The notes under the pieces were generated by a model. It worked only from the letters and a program-made list of their open reading frames with translations, made no database searches and was not told where the DNA came from. Positions 32,567-39,731 of a DNA stretch of 64,000 bases are shown here, piece after piece (within the stretch, counting starts at the first letter, position 1; each line of letters opens with the position of its first letter). Source of the stretch: an uncultured Faecalibacterium sp. (lineage in GTDB: Bacteria > Bacillota > Clostridia > Oscillospirales > Ruminococcaceae). Both the position numbers and the translations under genes were made by a program. The stretch lies in the NCBI GenBank assembly GCA_934518555.1, contig CAKSXW010000002.1, positions 3,693-67,692 on the forward strand, written 5' to 3'.

Positions 32567-33718
32567 ATGGCAGACAATACCTTGAACTTTGATCTGGATG
32601 CCCCCGTTGTTCCCACCCTGACGCTGGACCCCACCCCGGCAGAGGCTCCCCAGGAGAAAAAGCCGGAGCCTGCCCGGGCCCCGGAGGCCCCTGTGAACCT
32701 GAGCCCCGAGGAGCAGGCCATGGTGGACCAGTTTGCCCAGAAGATCGACATCACCAACAGCCAGCAGGTGCTGCAGTATGGTGCCGCCTGCCAGAAAAAG
32801 ATCGGTGATTTCTCCGAGGCTGCTCTGTCCAAGGTGTCCACCAAGGACCTGGGCGAGGTGGGGGACATGATCACCAGCCTCATTGGAGAGCTGAAGAACT
32901 TTGACGCCAACGAGGAGCAGCAAAAGGGCACCATGGGCTTCTTTAAAAAGAAGTCCAACCAGCTGGATGCCCTCAAGAGCAAGTACACCAAGGCGGAGAC
33001 CAATGTGGAAAACATCCAGGGCATGCTGGAAAACCACCAGGTGCAGCTGCTGAAGGACATCGCCATGCTGGATAAGATGTACGATCTGAACATGGCCTAC
33101 TTCAAGGAGCTGAGCATGTACATCCTGGCCGGCAAAAAGAAGTTGGAGCAGGTCCGGGCTGGCGAGTTGCAGCAGGCCATGGATAAGGCCAAGGCCTCCG
33201 GACTGCCGGAGGATGCCCAGGCGGCCCGGGATCTGGCAGACCAGTGCGAGCGGTTTGAAAAAAAGCTCTATGACCTGGAGCTCACCCGGAACATCAGCCT
33301 GCAGATGGGCCCCCAGATCCGTCTGTTGCAAAACAACAACACCATGATGGCAGAAAAGATCCAGTCCACCATCGTCAACACCATCCCTCTGTGGAAGAAC
33401 CAGATGGTGCTGGCCCTGGGCCTGGCCCACAGCCAGCAGGCCATGGAGGCCCAGCGTGCTGTTACCGATATGACCAACGACCTGCTGAAGAAGAACGCCG
33501 AGGCCCTGAAGATGGGCACCATCGAGACCGCCAAGGAGGCCCAGCGCGGCGTGGTGGATATCGAGACCCTGCAGCAGACCAACAAGAGCCTCATCGAGAC
33601 CCTGGACGAGCTGAACAAGATCCAGAGCGAGGGCCGTGCAAAGCGGGCTGCCGCCGAGCAGGAGCTGACCCGTATCGAGGACGAACTGAAACAGAAAATG
33701 ATGGAGATCCGGAGCTGA
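32567..33718 (+). CDS. TelA/KlaA family toxic-anion resistance protein
   Basis: 383 residues, nearly all helical with long coiled-coil stretches. A disordered Pro/Glu-rich N-terminus (to ~45) precedes the TelA core: MGFFKKKSNQLDALKSKYTKAETNVENI and KDIAMLDKMYDLNMAYFKELSMYILAG, then PQIRLLQNNNTMMAEKIQSTIVNTIPLWKNQMVLAL, landmarks shared with plasmid KlaA and Bacillus YceH. Members protect against tellurite or cell-envelope antibiotics in some hosts. The frame opens at 32540; ATG 32567 has AAGGAAGGA upstream. No membrane segment of its own. Confidence 0.94.
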   Translation: MADNTLNFDLDAPVVPTLTLDPTPAEAPQEKKPEPARAPEAPVNLSPEEQAMVDQFAQKIDITNSQQVLQYGAACQKKIGDFSEAALSKVSTKDLGEVGDMITSLIGELKNFDANEEQQKGTMGFFKKKSNQLDALKSKYTKAETNVENIQGMLENHQVQLLKDIAMLDKMYDLNMAYFKELSMYILAGKKKLEQVRAGELQQAMDKAKASGLPEDAQAARDLADQCERFEKKLYDLELTRNISLQMGPQIRLLQNNNTMMAEKIQSTIVNTIPLWKNQMVLALGLAHSQQAMEAQRAVTDMTNDLLKKNAEALKMGTIETAKEAQRGVVDIETLQQTNKSLIETLDELNKIQSEGRAKRAAAEQELTRIEDELKQKMMEIRS

Positions 33719-33719
33719 A

Positions 33720-34442
33720 ATGGCAAACGAAGATTTTTCCCCAAAAAAGAATGCATCGGAACCGGTTGGCTTTGACGCCCACAGCTACCGGGCCCCTTCT
33801 GAGCCTCAGCAGGCGGTGCGGTTGACCCCGCTGCAAAAAAAACTGGCAGGGCTGGAGGCAAGGCTGCCCAAAGCCCTTTCCACCCGGGCAGCCGCCCTGG
33901 CCCTGAGCCTGGTGGTGATGCTGGCGGCCTTTTTCGGCTTTGGCGGTGCCAAGCTCCGGGCCAAGTACCACCAGGCCCGGCAGTGGTTCACCCAGGGAGT
34001 GGCAGCGGATAACGGCTACAACCTCAACGAGGAGCTGAACACCCGGGCCAACACCGCAGCCAATATCCTTACCACAGGCTCCAACACCCTGGGAGCCGAC
34101 AACGCCCAGGTGCAGGCAGCCCAGGCGGCCCTGACCACCTTCCAGGCAGACCTGGAGGGGGTGGTGTCCGGTAAGACCCGGATGCATGAGATGTACGAGG
34201 CCGACAAGGCCCTGGGGGCCGCCATCGACCAGCTTTACGCAAAGCTACAGGAGCAGGCCGCCGACCCCATGAAGATGGGGGCGGTGCAGGGCCAGTACGG
34301 CCAGTTCAACAGTGCCGGGACCATCCTGAGCACCCTGACCTACAATGAGGCAGTCTACGACTATCAAAAAGAGGTGGGCGGCCTCCCGGCCAAGGTGCTG
34401 TCCGGCCTTTCTGGCGTGAAGGAGGTTGAACCCTTCGCATGA
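33720..34442 (+). CDS. LemA-family-like membrane protein
   Basis: 240 residues. A disordered N-terminus, then one membrane helix (~55-77, AAALALSLVVMLAAFFGFGG), then an extracytoplasmic helical domain (YHQARQWFTQGVAADNGYNLNEELNTRANTAANI, LTTFQADLEGV, YGQFNSAGTILSTLTYNEAVYDYQ), whose helical pattern and NEAVYDYQ segment match LemA proteins. The usual LemA signature is degenerate, so I call it LemA-like. It begins one base after the TelA stop and ends in an ATGA overlap with a TPM gene; LemA-TPM neighbours are a common pairing. Confidence 0.78.
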   Translation: MANEDFSPKKNASEPVGFDAHSYRAPSEPQQAVRLTPLQKKLAGLEARLPKALSTRAAALALSLVVMLAAFFGFGGAKLRAKYHQARQWFTQGVAADNGYNLNEELNTRANTAANILTTGSNTLGADNAQVQAAQAALTTFQADLEGVVSGKTRMHEMYEADKALGAAIDQLYAKLQEQAADPMKMGAVQGQYGQFNSAGTILSTLTYNEAVYDYQKEVGGLPAKVLSGLSGVKEVEPFA

Positions 34443-35404
34443 AAAACTTTGTAAAAAAGATCAGTGCTCTGGTGCTGGTGTGGGTGGTGTGTCTGTCTGC
34501 CCTCAGCCCGGCCTATGCAGCGAAAGCCGACCTGCCGGAGCTGCCCAAAGACCAGTGTGTGGTGGATGAGGCCGACGTCCTCAGCAGCAGCACGGAGCAG
34601 ACCATCATCCAGCTGAACGCACAGCTGGAATCCAGCTGCAACGGCGCACAGATCGGCGTGCTGACGGTGGATTACACAGGCAGCTGCACCACAGAGGAGT
34701 ATGCCTTGCAGGCGGCCAATGCCTGGGGCATTGGATCTTCTACCGGCAATAATGGTGTGCTGATCCTGTTGGTAATGGAGACCCAGCAGTACGCCGATGG
34801 TGATTACTATATTGCCACAGGTGACGGCTTCCGCAACACTACTCTGGAAAAGCAGGCCAGCATCATTGCCCAGACCATGGAGGATGACTTTGTGGCCCGG
34901 GATTTTGACGGTGCTGTGACTACCTGTGCCCAAAATGTGGCCCAGACCATTGCAGATATCTACGGCGTCAGCCTTTCCGGCAATTCCGGTGCAGCCTCCA
35001 CCGTGGCCCCTTCGGACCGGGAGCCTTCTCACGGCAGCAGCGGCGCAGGCAGCGTCTTTGTAAGCCTGCTGACGGTGCTGTTCACCCTGATCCTGCTGGG
35101 GGTCATCCTGTCGGTGATGGTGTACACCTTCGCTGGCCCCTTGTGGCCCTTGTTCTGGTGCTTTGGGGGCCCCCGGCATCGTGGCCCCCGGCCGCCCAGA
35201 GGGCCTCGTCCCCCCAGAGGCCCCCGGAATCCACCCCCTCCCGGCGGACCCTGGGGCGGCGGTTTTGGCGGCATGGGCGGCGGCTCCTTCGGGGGCGGCG
35301 GTGGCCGTGGCAGTTTTGGCGGCGGCAGTTTTGGCGGCGGCGGCTCCTTCGGGGGCATGGGCGGCGGCAGCTTCCATGGCGGCGGCGGTGGCCGTGGCCG
35401 CTGA
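34439..35404 (+). CDS. TPM-domain membrane protein with Arg/Pro- and Gly-rich tail
   Basis: 321 residues. Signal peptide (to ~A27), extracytoplasmic TPM domain (QCVVDEADVLSSSTEQTIIQLNAQLE; NNGVLILLVMETQQYADGDYYIATGDG), one membrane helix (~205-230), then a cytosolic tail of low complexity: RGPRPP repeats followed by many GGGSF/GGGRG units. The tail is similar in kind to the Gly-rich ends of other TPM proteins, but unusually long. Its start overlaps the LemA-like stop (ATGA). Last gene of the XpaC-TelA-LemA-TPM operon. Confidence 0.93.
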   Translation: MKNFVKKISALVLVWVVCLSALSPAYAAKADLPELPKDQCVVDEADVLSSSTEQTIIQLNAQLESSCNGAQIGVLTVDYTGSCTTEEYALQAANAWGIGSSTGNNGVLILLVMETQQYADGDYYIATGDGFRNTTLEKQASIIAQTMEDDFVARDFDGAVTTCAQNVAQTIADIYGVSLSGNSGAASTVAPSDREPSHGSSGAGSVFVSLLTVLFTLILLGVILSVMVYTFAGPLWPLFWCFGGPRHRGPRPPRGPRPPRGPRNPPPPGGPWGGGFGGMGGGSFGGGGGRGSFGGGSFGGGGSFGGMGGGSFHGGGGGRGR

Positions 35405-35442
35405 GCCCTGCCTGACTGTGGAACAAAAAAGGAGGAACTGTT

Positions 35443-36291
35443 ATGATCCAATTTGGCCTGCGTCTCCATGACGCTGAAAAACTGCCGGTGGAACAGGTGC
35501 TGCCGCTGGTGCGGCAAAAGGGCTTTTCCTGCGTGCACCTGGCCCTGAGCAAATCCCTGAAGGAGGTGCCCAACACCCCCAGTGCCCTGACCCCGGGCTA
35601 TGCAGCCTATCTGCGGCGGCTGTTTGCCCAGAACCAGCTGGACATTGCCGTGCTGGGCAACTACCTGAACCTGGCCCACCCCGATGAGGCAGCCCTCCGT
35701 GCCATCCAGGAAAAATACTATGCCCACATCCGGTTTGCCAGTCTGCTGGGCTGCGGCATGGTAGGCACCGAGACCGGTGCCCCCAACGCCGAGTATAAGT
35801 TCTGCCCGGAGTGCCGCAGCGATGCAGCCCTGGCCACCTTTATCAAGAACTTCAAGCCGGTGGTGCGCTGTGCCGAGCAGTACGGCGTGACCATTGCTAT
35901 TGAGCCGGTGGTAAAGCACATCGTCTATGACGCCCAGCGTGCCCGCACGGTGCTGGATGAAATTGGCAGCCCCAACCTGCAGATCCTGCTGGACCCGGTG
36001 AACCTGCTGAACATGGAAAATGTGGACGCCCGGGAAGAAGTGTTTGCCCAGGCCATTGAGCTGCTGGGCAAGGACGTGGCCATGATCCACTTCAAGGATT
36101 TTCTCCGCCAGGACGCCGGGGGCCAGCTGGCTGCCACCGGTGCCGGGCAGGGGGGCATGGGGGATTACCGCACCATCCTGCGGTTTGCCAAGGAGCAAAA
36201 ACCCTATGTGTTTGCCACCCTGGAAAACACCACCCCGGAAAATGCAGTCCAGTGCCGGGAGTTTCTGCAAAAGCAGTATGACGCCTGCTGA
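35443..36291 (+). CDS. Sugar phosphate isomerase/epimerase-like TIM-barrel protein
   Basis: 282 residues of the xylose-isomerase-like TIM-barrel (AP endonuclease 2) superfamily. Landmarks are FGLRLHDAEKLPVEQVLPLVRQKGF at the start, the Glu in GTETGAPN, IAIEPV, ILLDPVNLL and MIHFKDF, which supply the usual Glu/Asp/His metal site. AAAGGAGG precedes ATG 35443. It lies 38 bases after the TPM gene without a clear terminator between, so it may be read through from that operon, but its function looks unrelated. The substrate is unknown. Confidence 0.85.
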   Translation: MIQFGLRLHDAEKLPVEQVLPLVRQKGFSCVHLALSKSLKEVPNTPSALTPGYAAYLRRLFAQNQLDIAVLGNYLNLAHPDEAALRAIQEKYYAHIRFASLLGCGMVGTETGAPNAEYKFCPECRSDAALATFIKNFKPVVRCAEQYGVTIAIEPVVKHIVYDAQRARTVLDEIGSPNLQILLDPVNLLNMENVDAREEVFAQAIELLGKDVAMIHFKDFLRQDAGGQLAATGAGQGGMGDYRTILRFAKEQKPYVFATLENTTPENAVQCREFLQKQYDAC

Positions 36292-36304
36292 ACAAAAAAT
36301 GTTC

Positions 36305-36340
36305 AAAGCCCTTGCGGAAGAGTCCGCAGGGGCTTTTTTA
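36305..36340 (+). terminator. Intrinsic terminator
   Basis: Stem AAAGCCC(T)TGCGGA / TCCGCAGGGGCTTT with AGAG loop and a T-run. Confidence 0.88.
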
Positions 36341-36435
36341 CGCTCTATGGACAAAAAAGAGGACTGCTGCCGTCAAATTGCTAAGAAAAACCTGACCGTT
36401 CATGAAAAATTCATAAAAAATGATGGCATCCGACA

Positions 36436-36464
36436 TTGCAAAGTTTTTGACGATGTGCTATGCT
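36436..36464 (+). promoter_or_regulatory. Sigma-A promoter of the alcohol dehydrogenase gene
   Basis: TTGCAA (36436-36441), 17 bases, TATGCT (36459-36464). An AT-rich direct repeat (TTCATGAAAAATTCAT) lies just upstream. Confidence 0.7.
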
Positions 36465-36520
36465 GAAAGGTAGAGAGGGCCGCAGAAAAGCGGCTGCAAG
36501 TGAACACTGGAGGAAAAATT

Positions 36521-37669
36521 ATGGCTGATCGTATCGTTCTGAATACCATTTCCTACCATGGCCACGGTGCCATTGAAAACATCGTCCCCGAGCTCACCGC
36601 CCGTGGCTACCACAAGGCTTTCGTCTGCTCTGACCCCGACCTGATCAAGTTCGGCGTCACCAAAAAGGTCACCGACCTGCTGGATGCTGCAAACTTTGCC
36701 TACGCTGTGTACAGCGACATCAAGCCCAACCCCACCATTGCCAACGTGCAGGACGGCGTAGCTGCCTTTAAGGCTGCTGAGGCAGACTGCATCGTCACCA
36801 TTGGCGGCGGCTCCTCCATGGATACTGCCAAGGCCATCGGCATCATCATCAAGAACCCGGAGTTTGCCGACGTCCGTTCTCTGGAGGGCGTTGCCCCCAC
36901 CAAGAACCACGCTGTGTTCACCATTGCAGTGCCCACCACCGCCGGCACCGCTGCTGAGGTCACCATCAACTACGTTATCACCGACGTGGAAAAGAAGCGC
37001 AAGTTCGTCTGCGTGGACACCAACGATATCCCCGAGATCGCTGTGGTGGACCCGGATATGATGGCCTCCATGCCCAAGGGCCTGACGGCTGCCACCGGTA
37101 TGGACGCCCTGACCCACGCCATTGAGGGCTACATCACCAAGGGCCACTGCGTCATCTCTGATATGTTCCACCTGGAGGCCATCAAGCTCATCAGCCAGAA
37201 CCTCCGTGGTGCCGTCCAGAACACCCCGGAAGGCCGTGAGGGCATGGCTCTGGGCCAGTACATTGCCGGCATGGGCTTCTCCAACGTGGGCCTGGGCATC
37301 GTCCACTCCATGGCACACGGCCTGTCTGCCCTGTATGACACCCCCCACGGCGTGGCCTGCGCCATCCTGCTGCCGGTGGGCCTGGAGTACAACAAGACCG
37401 TAGCCGGGGAGCGTTACCGTGCTGTGGGCAAGGCCATGGGCGTTGTGGGCATCGACGAGATGAACGATGTGGAAGCTGCCGATGCTACCATCGCCGCCGT
37501 CAAGCAGCTGTCTGCTGACGTGGGCATCCCTACAAACCTCCATGGCATCCTGAAGGAGGAAGACGTGCAGTTCCTGGCAGAGAGTGCCTTTGCAGACGCC
37601 TGCCGCCCCGGCAACCCCCGTGACACCAGCGTGGAGGAGATCGTGGAGCTGTACAAGAGCCAGCTGTAA
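36521..37669 (+). CDS. fucO: Iron-containing alcohol dehydrogenase, lactaldehyde reductase type
   Basis: NAD-linked reductase of the Fe-ADH family (group III), 382 residues, closest in kind to FucO, which reduces lactaldehyde to 1,2-propanediol. NAD motif IGGGSSMDTAKAIGI; metal ligands in GMDALTHAIEGY (Asp and His) and HSMAHGLSALYDTPHG (two His). Typical N-terminus for FucO (NTISYHGHGAIENIVPEL). ATG 36521 follows GGAGG. No fucose or rhamnose genes are nearby, so other short aldehydes are possible. Its codon use is extremely biased to preferred codons, suggesting high expression. Confidence 0.9.
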   Translation: MADRIVLNTISYHGHGAIENIVPELTARGYHKAFVCSDPDLIKFGVTKKVTDLLDAANFAYAVYSDIKPNPTIANVQDGVAAFKAAEADCIVTIGGGSSMDTAKAIGIIIKNPEFADVRSLEGVAPTKNHAVFTIAVPTTAGTAAEVTINYVITDVEKKRKFVCVDTNDIPEIAVVDPDMMASMPKGLTAATGMDALTHAIEGYITKGHCVISDMFHLEAIKLISQNLRGAVQNTPEGREGMALGQYIAGMGFSNVGLGIVHSMAHGLSALYDTPHGVACAILLPVGLEYNKTVAGERYRAVGKAMGVVGIDEMNDVEAADATIAAVKQLSADVGIPTNLHGILKEEDVQFLAESAFADACRPGNPRDTSVEEIVELYKSQL

Positions 37670-37707
37670 GCCATAATCCTTTGTGCCCTGCAGTCCCCCG
37701 CAGGGCA

Positions 37708-37744
37708 GGGCCCCCACTTGCCATCCGGCAGGTGGGGGCCCTTT
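37708..37744 (+). terminator. Intrinsic terminator of the alcohol dehydrogenase gene
   Basis: A perfect 15-bp stem (37708-37722 with 37727-37741), ATCC loop, short T-run. Confidence 0.8.
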
Positions 37745-37758
37745 GGCTGCTCTGACAA

Positions 37759-37790
37759 ACAAGGCCGCTGCCCTAGGGCAGCGGCCTTGT
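37759..37790. terminator. Second palindromic hairpin, convergent side
   Basis: A perfect 16-bp self-complementary palindrome (ACAAGGCCGCTGCCC and its complement). It may end the leftward patatin gene. Confidence 0.65.
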
Positions 37791-37808
37791 TGCATATCAG
37801 GTTTTGGG

Positions 37809-38672
37809 TCAGGCTTCCGCCTTGGACTGGGCCACAAAAGCGGCGATCTTGTCGATTTGCACCTCTGCCACTGCCCGTCCGGTCTCGTACACCCGGCGCA
37901 GCTGGGCCGGGTCTCGCTCCACAGGGCCGACCTCCAGGGGGATAGGGGGCCGGATCACAAAGGCCTTGCCTGCCTGCTCCAGCATGGCCACATGGGCCAG
38001 GGTCTCGTTGTAACGCTGGGGCCGATCAGCCACGGCCTCCACAAAGGCCGGGTGGCTCAGGTACCGTGCCCGAATCATGGGCAGCATCCGGCTCTGCTTT
38101 TTCACAAAGCCCTTGGGCTGGGTAAGGATGATCAGGTTGCGCTTGTAGCCAATGGACTCAAAAAAGCGCACAGGGATAGAATCCGCAATGCCGCCGTCCA
38201 GTAGCTGATAGTGGCCGATCTTTACCGGACGGGCGGCCAGGGGCATGGAGGCAGAGGCCTGCATCCACTGGATGTCCTCCTCATCGCCAGTGCGGCACTT
38301 GTGGTAGATGGGGTCCCCGGTACGCAGGTCGGTGCACACCACAAAAAAGTCCATGGGGTCCTCCTGGAAGGTCTGGGCGTCAAAGGGGTCCAGGCTCTGG
38401 GGCACCGTGTGGTAGCAGAACTCCTGGCTGTACAGGTTGCCGGTCCGCAGCAGGTTGCCAAAGCTGACATAGCGTTTATCGTTGCAATACTCTGTATTGT
38501 AGCGGATGGCCCGGCCGATCTGGTGGGATTTGTAATTGCAGCCAAACACAGCCCCAGCCGACACGCCAATGGCACCGTCCAGGGTGATGCCATGCTCCAT
38601 CAGCACATCCAGAACACCGGCGGTAAACATCCCTCGCATTGCGCCGCCTTCCATCACAAGTCCCGTTTTCAT
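37809..38672 (-). CDS. Patatin-like phospholipase (YjjU type)
   Basis: Putative lipid acyl hydrolase, 287 residues. The oxyanion hole GGAMRGMFTAGVLD (family GGGxRG; here EGGAMRG), the nucleophile elbow GVSAGA (GxSxG) and the catalytic Asp in LLDGGIADSIP are all present, forming the Ser-Asp dyad. No signal peptide. Matches the YjjU group of single-domain bacterial patatins, whose physiological lipid is not known. ATG 38672 is preceded by GAGGAGACC. Single-gene unit with its own promoter. Confidence 0.92.
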   Translation of the reverse strand: MKTGLVMEGGAMRGMFTAGVLDVLMEHGITLDGAIGVSAGAVFGCNYKSHQIGRAIRYNTEYCNDKRYVSFGNLLRTGNLYSQEFCYHTVPQSLDPFDAQTFQEDPMDFFVVCTDLRTGDPIYHKCRTGDEEDIQWMQASASMPLAARPVKIGHYQLLDGGIADSIPVRFFESIGYKRNLIILTQPKGFVKKQSRMLPMIRARYLSHPAFVEAVADRPQRYNETLAHVAMLEQAGKAFVIRPPIPLEVGPVERDPAQLRRVYETGRAVAEVQIDKIAAFVAQSKAEA

Positions 38673-38734
38673 AAAGGTCTCCTCTTTCCCAAGTTCCGGC
38701 GTACAGGTGCCGGAATATCCATCTCAGTAGTTAC

Positions 38735-38762
38735 AGTATACTCAAAATTTTGCAAAGCACAA
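38735..38762 (-). promoter_or_regulatory. Promoter of the patatin gene
   Basis: Minus strand TTGTGC (38762-38757), 16 bases, TATACT (38740-38735). Confidence 0.65.
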
Positions 38763-38889
38763 GGGGGCGTAAGCCAAAAATTCTTCCGTAACTGAACGGA
38801 GTTTCGGTAATTTTTGATAGAGTGCGACTTTTAAAATCACAGATGAAAAATCAAGAACATTTTTTACGGGTTTTCGGTGGAAAATCCCC

Positions 38890-38918
38890 TTGCCAAAGCA
38901 GGCCTGTTTCGGTATACT
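38890..38918 (+). promoter_or_regulatory. Sigma-A promoter of xpt
   Basis: TTGCCA (38890-38895), 17 bases, TATACT (38913-38918). Between this and the patatin promoter (about 38763-38889) I see only AT-rich spacer. Confidence 0.8.
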
Positions 38919-38924
38919 AGGTAA

Positions 38925-39085
38925 AATATAGCGGTTCACCCCGGGGCAGCCTGGGCGGTGCCGGCAAAAAAATACAGCGCAGAGCGGCCCGTTCCGGTGG
39001 GTGCGCTTTGGACCGTTTGTGACAACACCCGGGGCCGCAGGGCTGCGGCCCGGAATGGAAAAATGGCTGGAGGACTAGACAGATT
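38925..39085 (+). promoter_or_regulatory. Long structured 5' leader of xpt
   Basis: About 160 bases lie between the predicted transcript start and the ATG. It is GC-rich and contains a strong hairpin, GGGCCGCA-GGGC-TGCGGCCC near 39030-39051, 35 bases before the start codon. I do not find the conserved purine-riboswitch core. It may be a different regulatory RNA. Confidence 0.45.
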
Positions 39086-39679
39086 ATGAAGATGCTGGAA
39101 GATCGTATCCGCAAAGACGGCATTGTCCGTGAGGGCAACGTGCTCAAGGTGGACAGCTTTATCAACCACCAGATGGATATCCCCCTGTTCCGGGAGATGG
39201 CCCGGGAGTGGAAACGCCTGTTTGACGGCAAGCCCATCAACAAGGTGCTGACCATCGAGGCCAGCGGCATCGGCATTGCAGCGGTGGTGGCCAGCGAGTT
39301 TAATGTTCCGGTGGTCTTTGCCAAAAAGTCCATGAGCATCAACCTGGACTACAACAACTACGAGACCAAGATCCAGTCCTTCACCCACAAAAAGATCTAC
39401 AACGTCATCGTTTCCAAAAAGTTTTTGACCCCGGAGGATCACGTGCTGATCATCGACGACTTTTTGGCCAACGGCTGCGCCCTCATGGGTCTGCTGGAGC
39501 TGGCCCGGGAGGCCGGTGCCACCGTGGAGGGTATCGGCATCGCAGTGGAAAAGGGCTTCCAGCAGGGCGGCGAGCTGATCCGCAGCAAGGGCATCCAGCT
39601 GGAGAGCCTGGCCATTGTGGACGCCATGGACAGCACCACCGGCGAGATCACCTTCCGCCCCCAGCCCCACCAGAACTAA
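39086..39679 (+). CDS. xpt: Xanthine phosphoribosyltransferase
   Basis: Purine salvage: converts xanthine and PRPP to XMP. 197 residues, the normal length. The PRPP-binding segment [17 protein letters not shown] matches the type I PRTase motif, and EASGIGIAA and the N-terminal [28 protein letters not shown] are characteristic of Xpt. The ATG is preceded by GGAGGACTAGACAGATT. Expressed alone from its own promoter with a long leader, where other Firmicutes often have a purine riboswitch; no PbuX permease gene follows. Confidence 0.95.
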   Translation: MKMLEDRIRKDGIVREGNVLKVDSFINHQMDIPLFREMAREWKRLFDGKPINKVLTIEASGIGIAAVVASEFNVPVVFAKKSMSINLDYNNYETKIQSFTHKKIYNVIVSKKFLTPEDHVLIIDDFLANGCALMGLLELAREAGATVEGIGIAVEKGFQQGGELIRSKGIQLESLAIVDAMDSTTGEITFRPQPHQN

Positions 39680-39695
39680 AGATCATAATTTCAGC

Positions 39696-39731
39696 GTAAC
39701 GGAATGTCTGCGGACGTTCCGTTATTTTTTT
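39696..39731 (+). terminator. Intrinsic terminator of xpt
   Basis: An 11-bp stem (AACGGAATGTC/GACGTTCCGTT), TGCG loop, seven T. It overlaps the stop codon of the convergent PBP gene. Confidence 0.88.
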
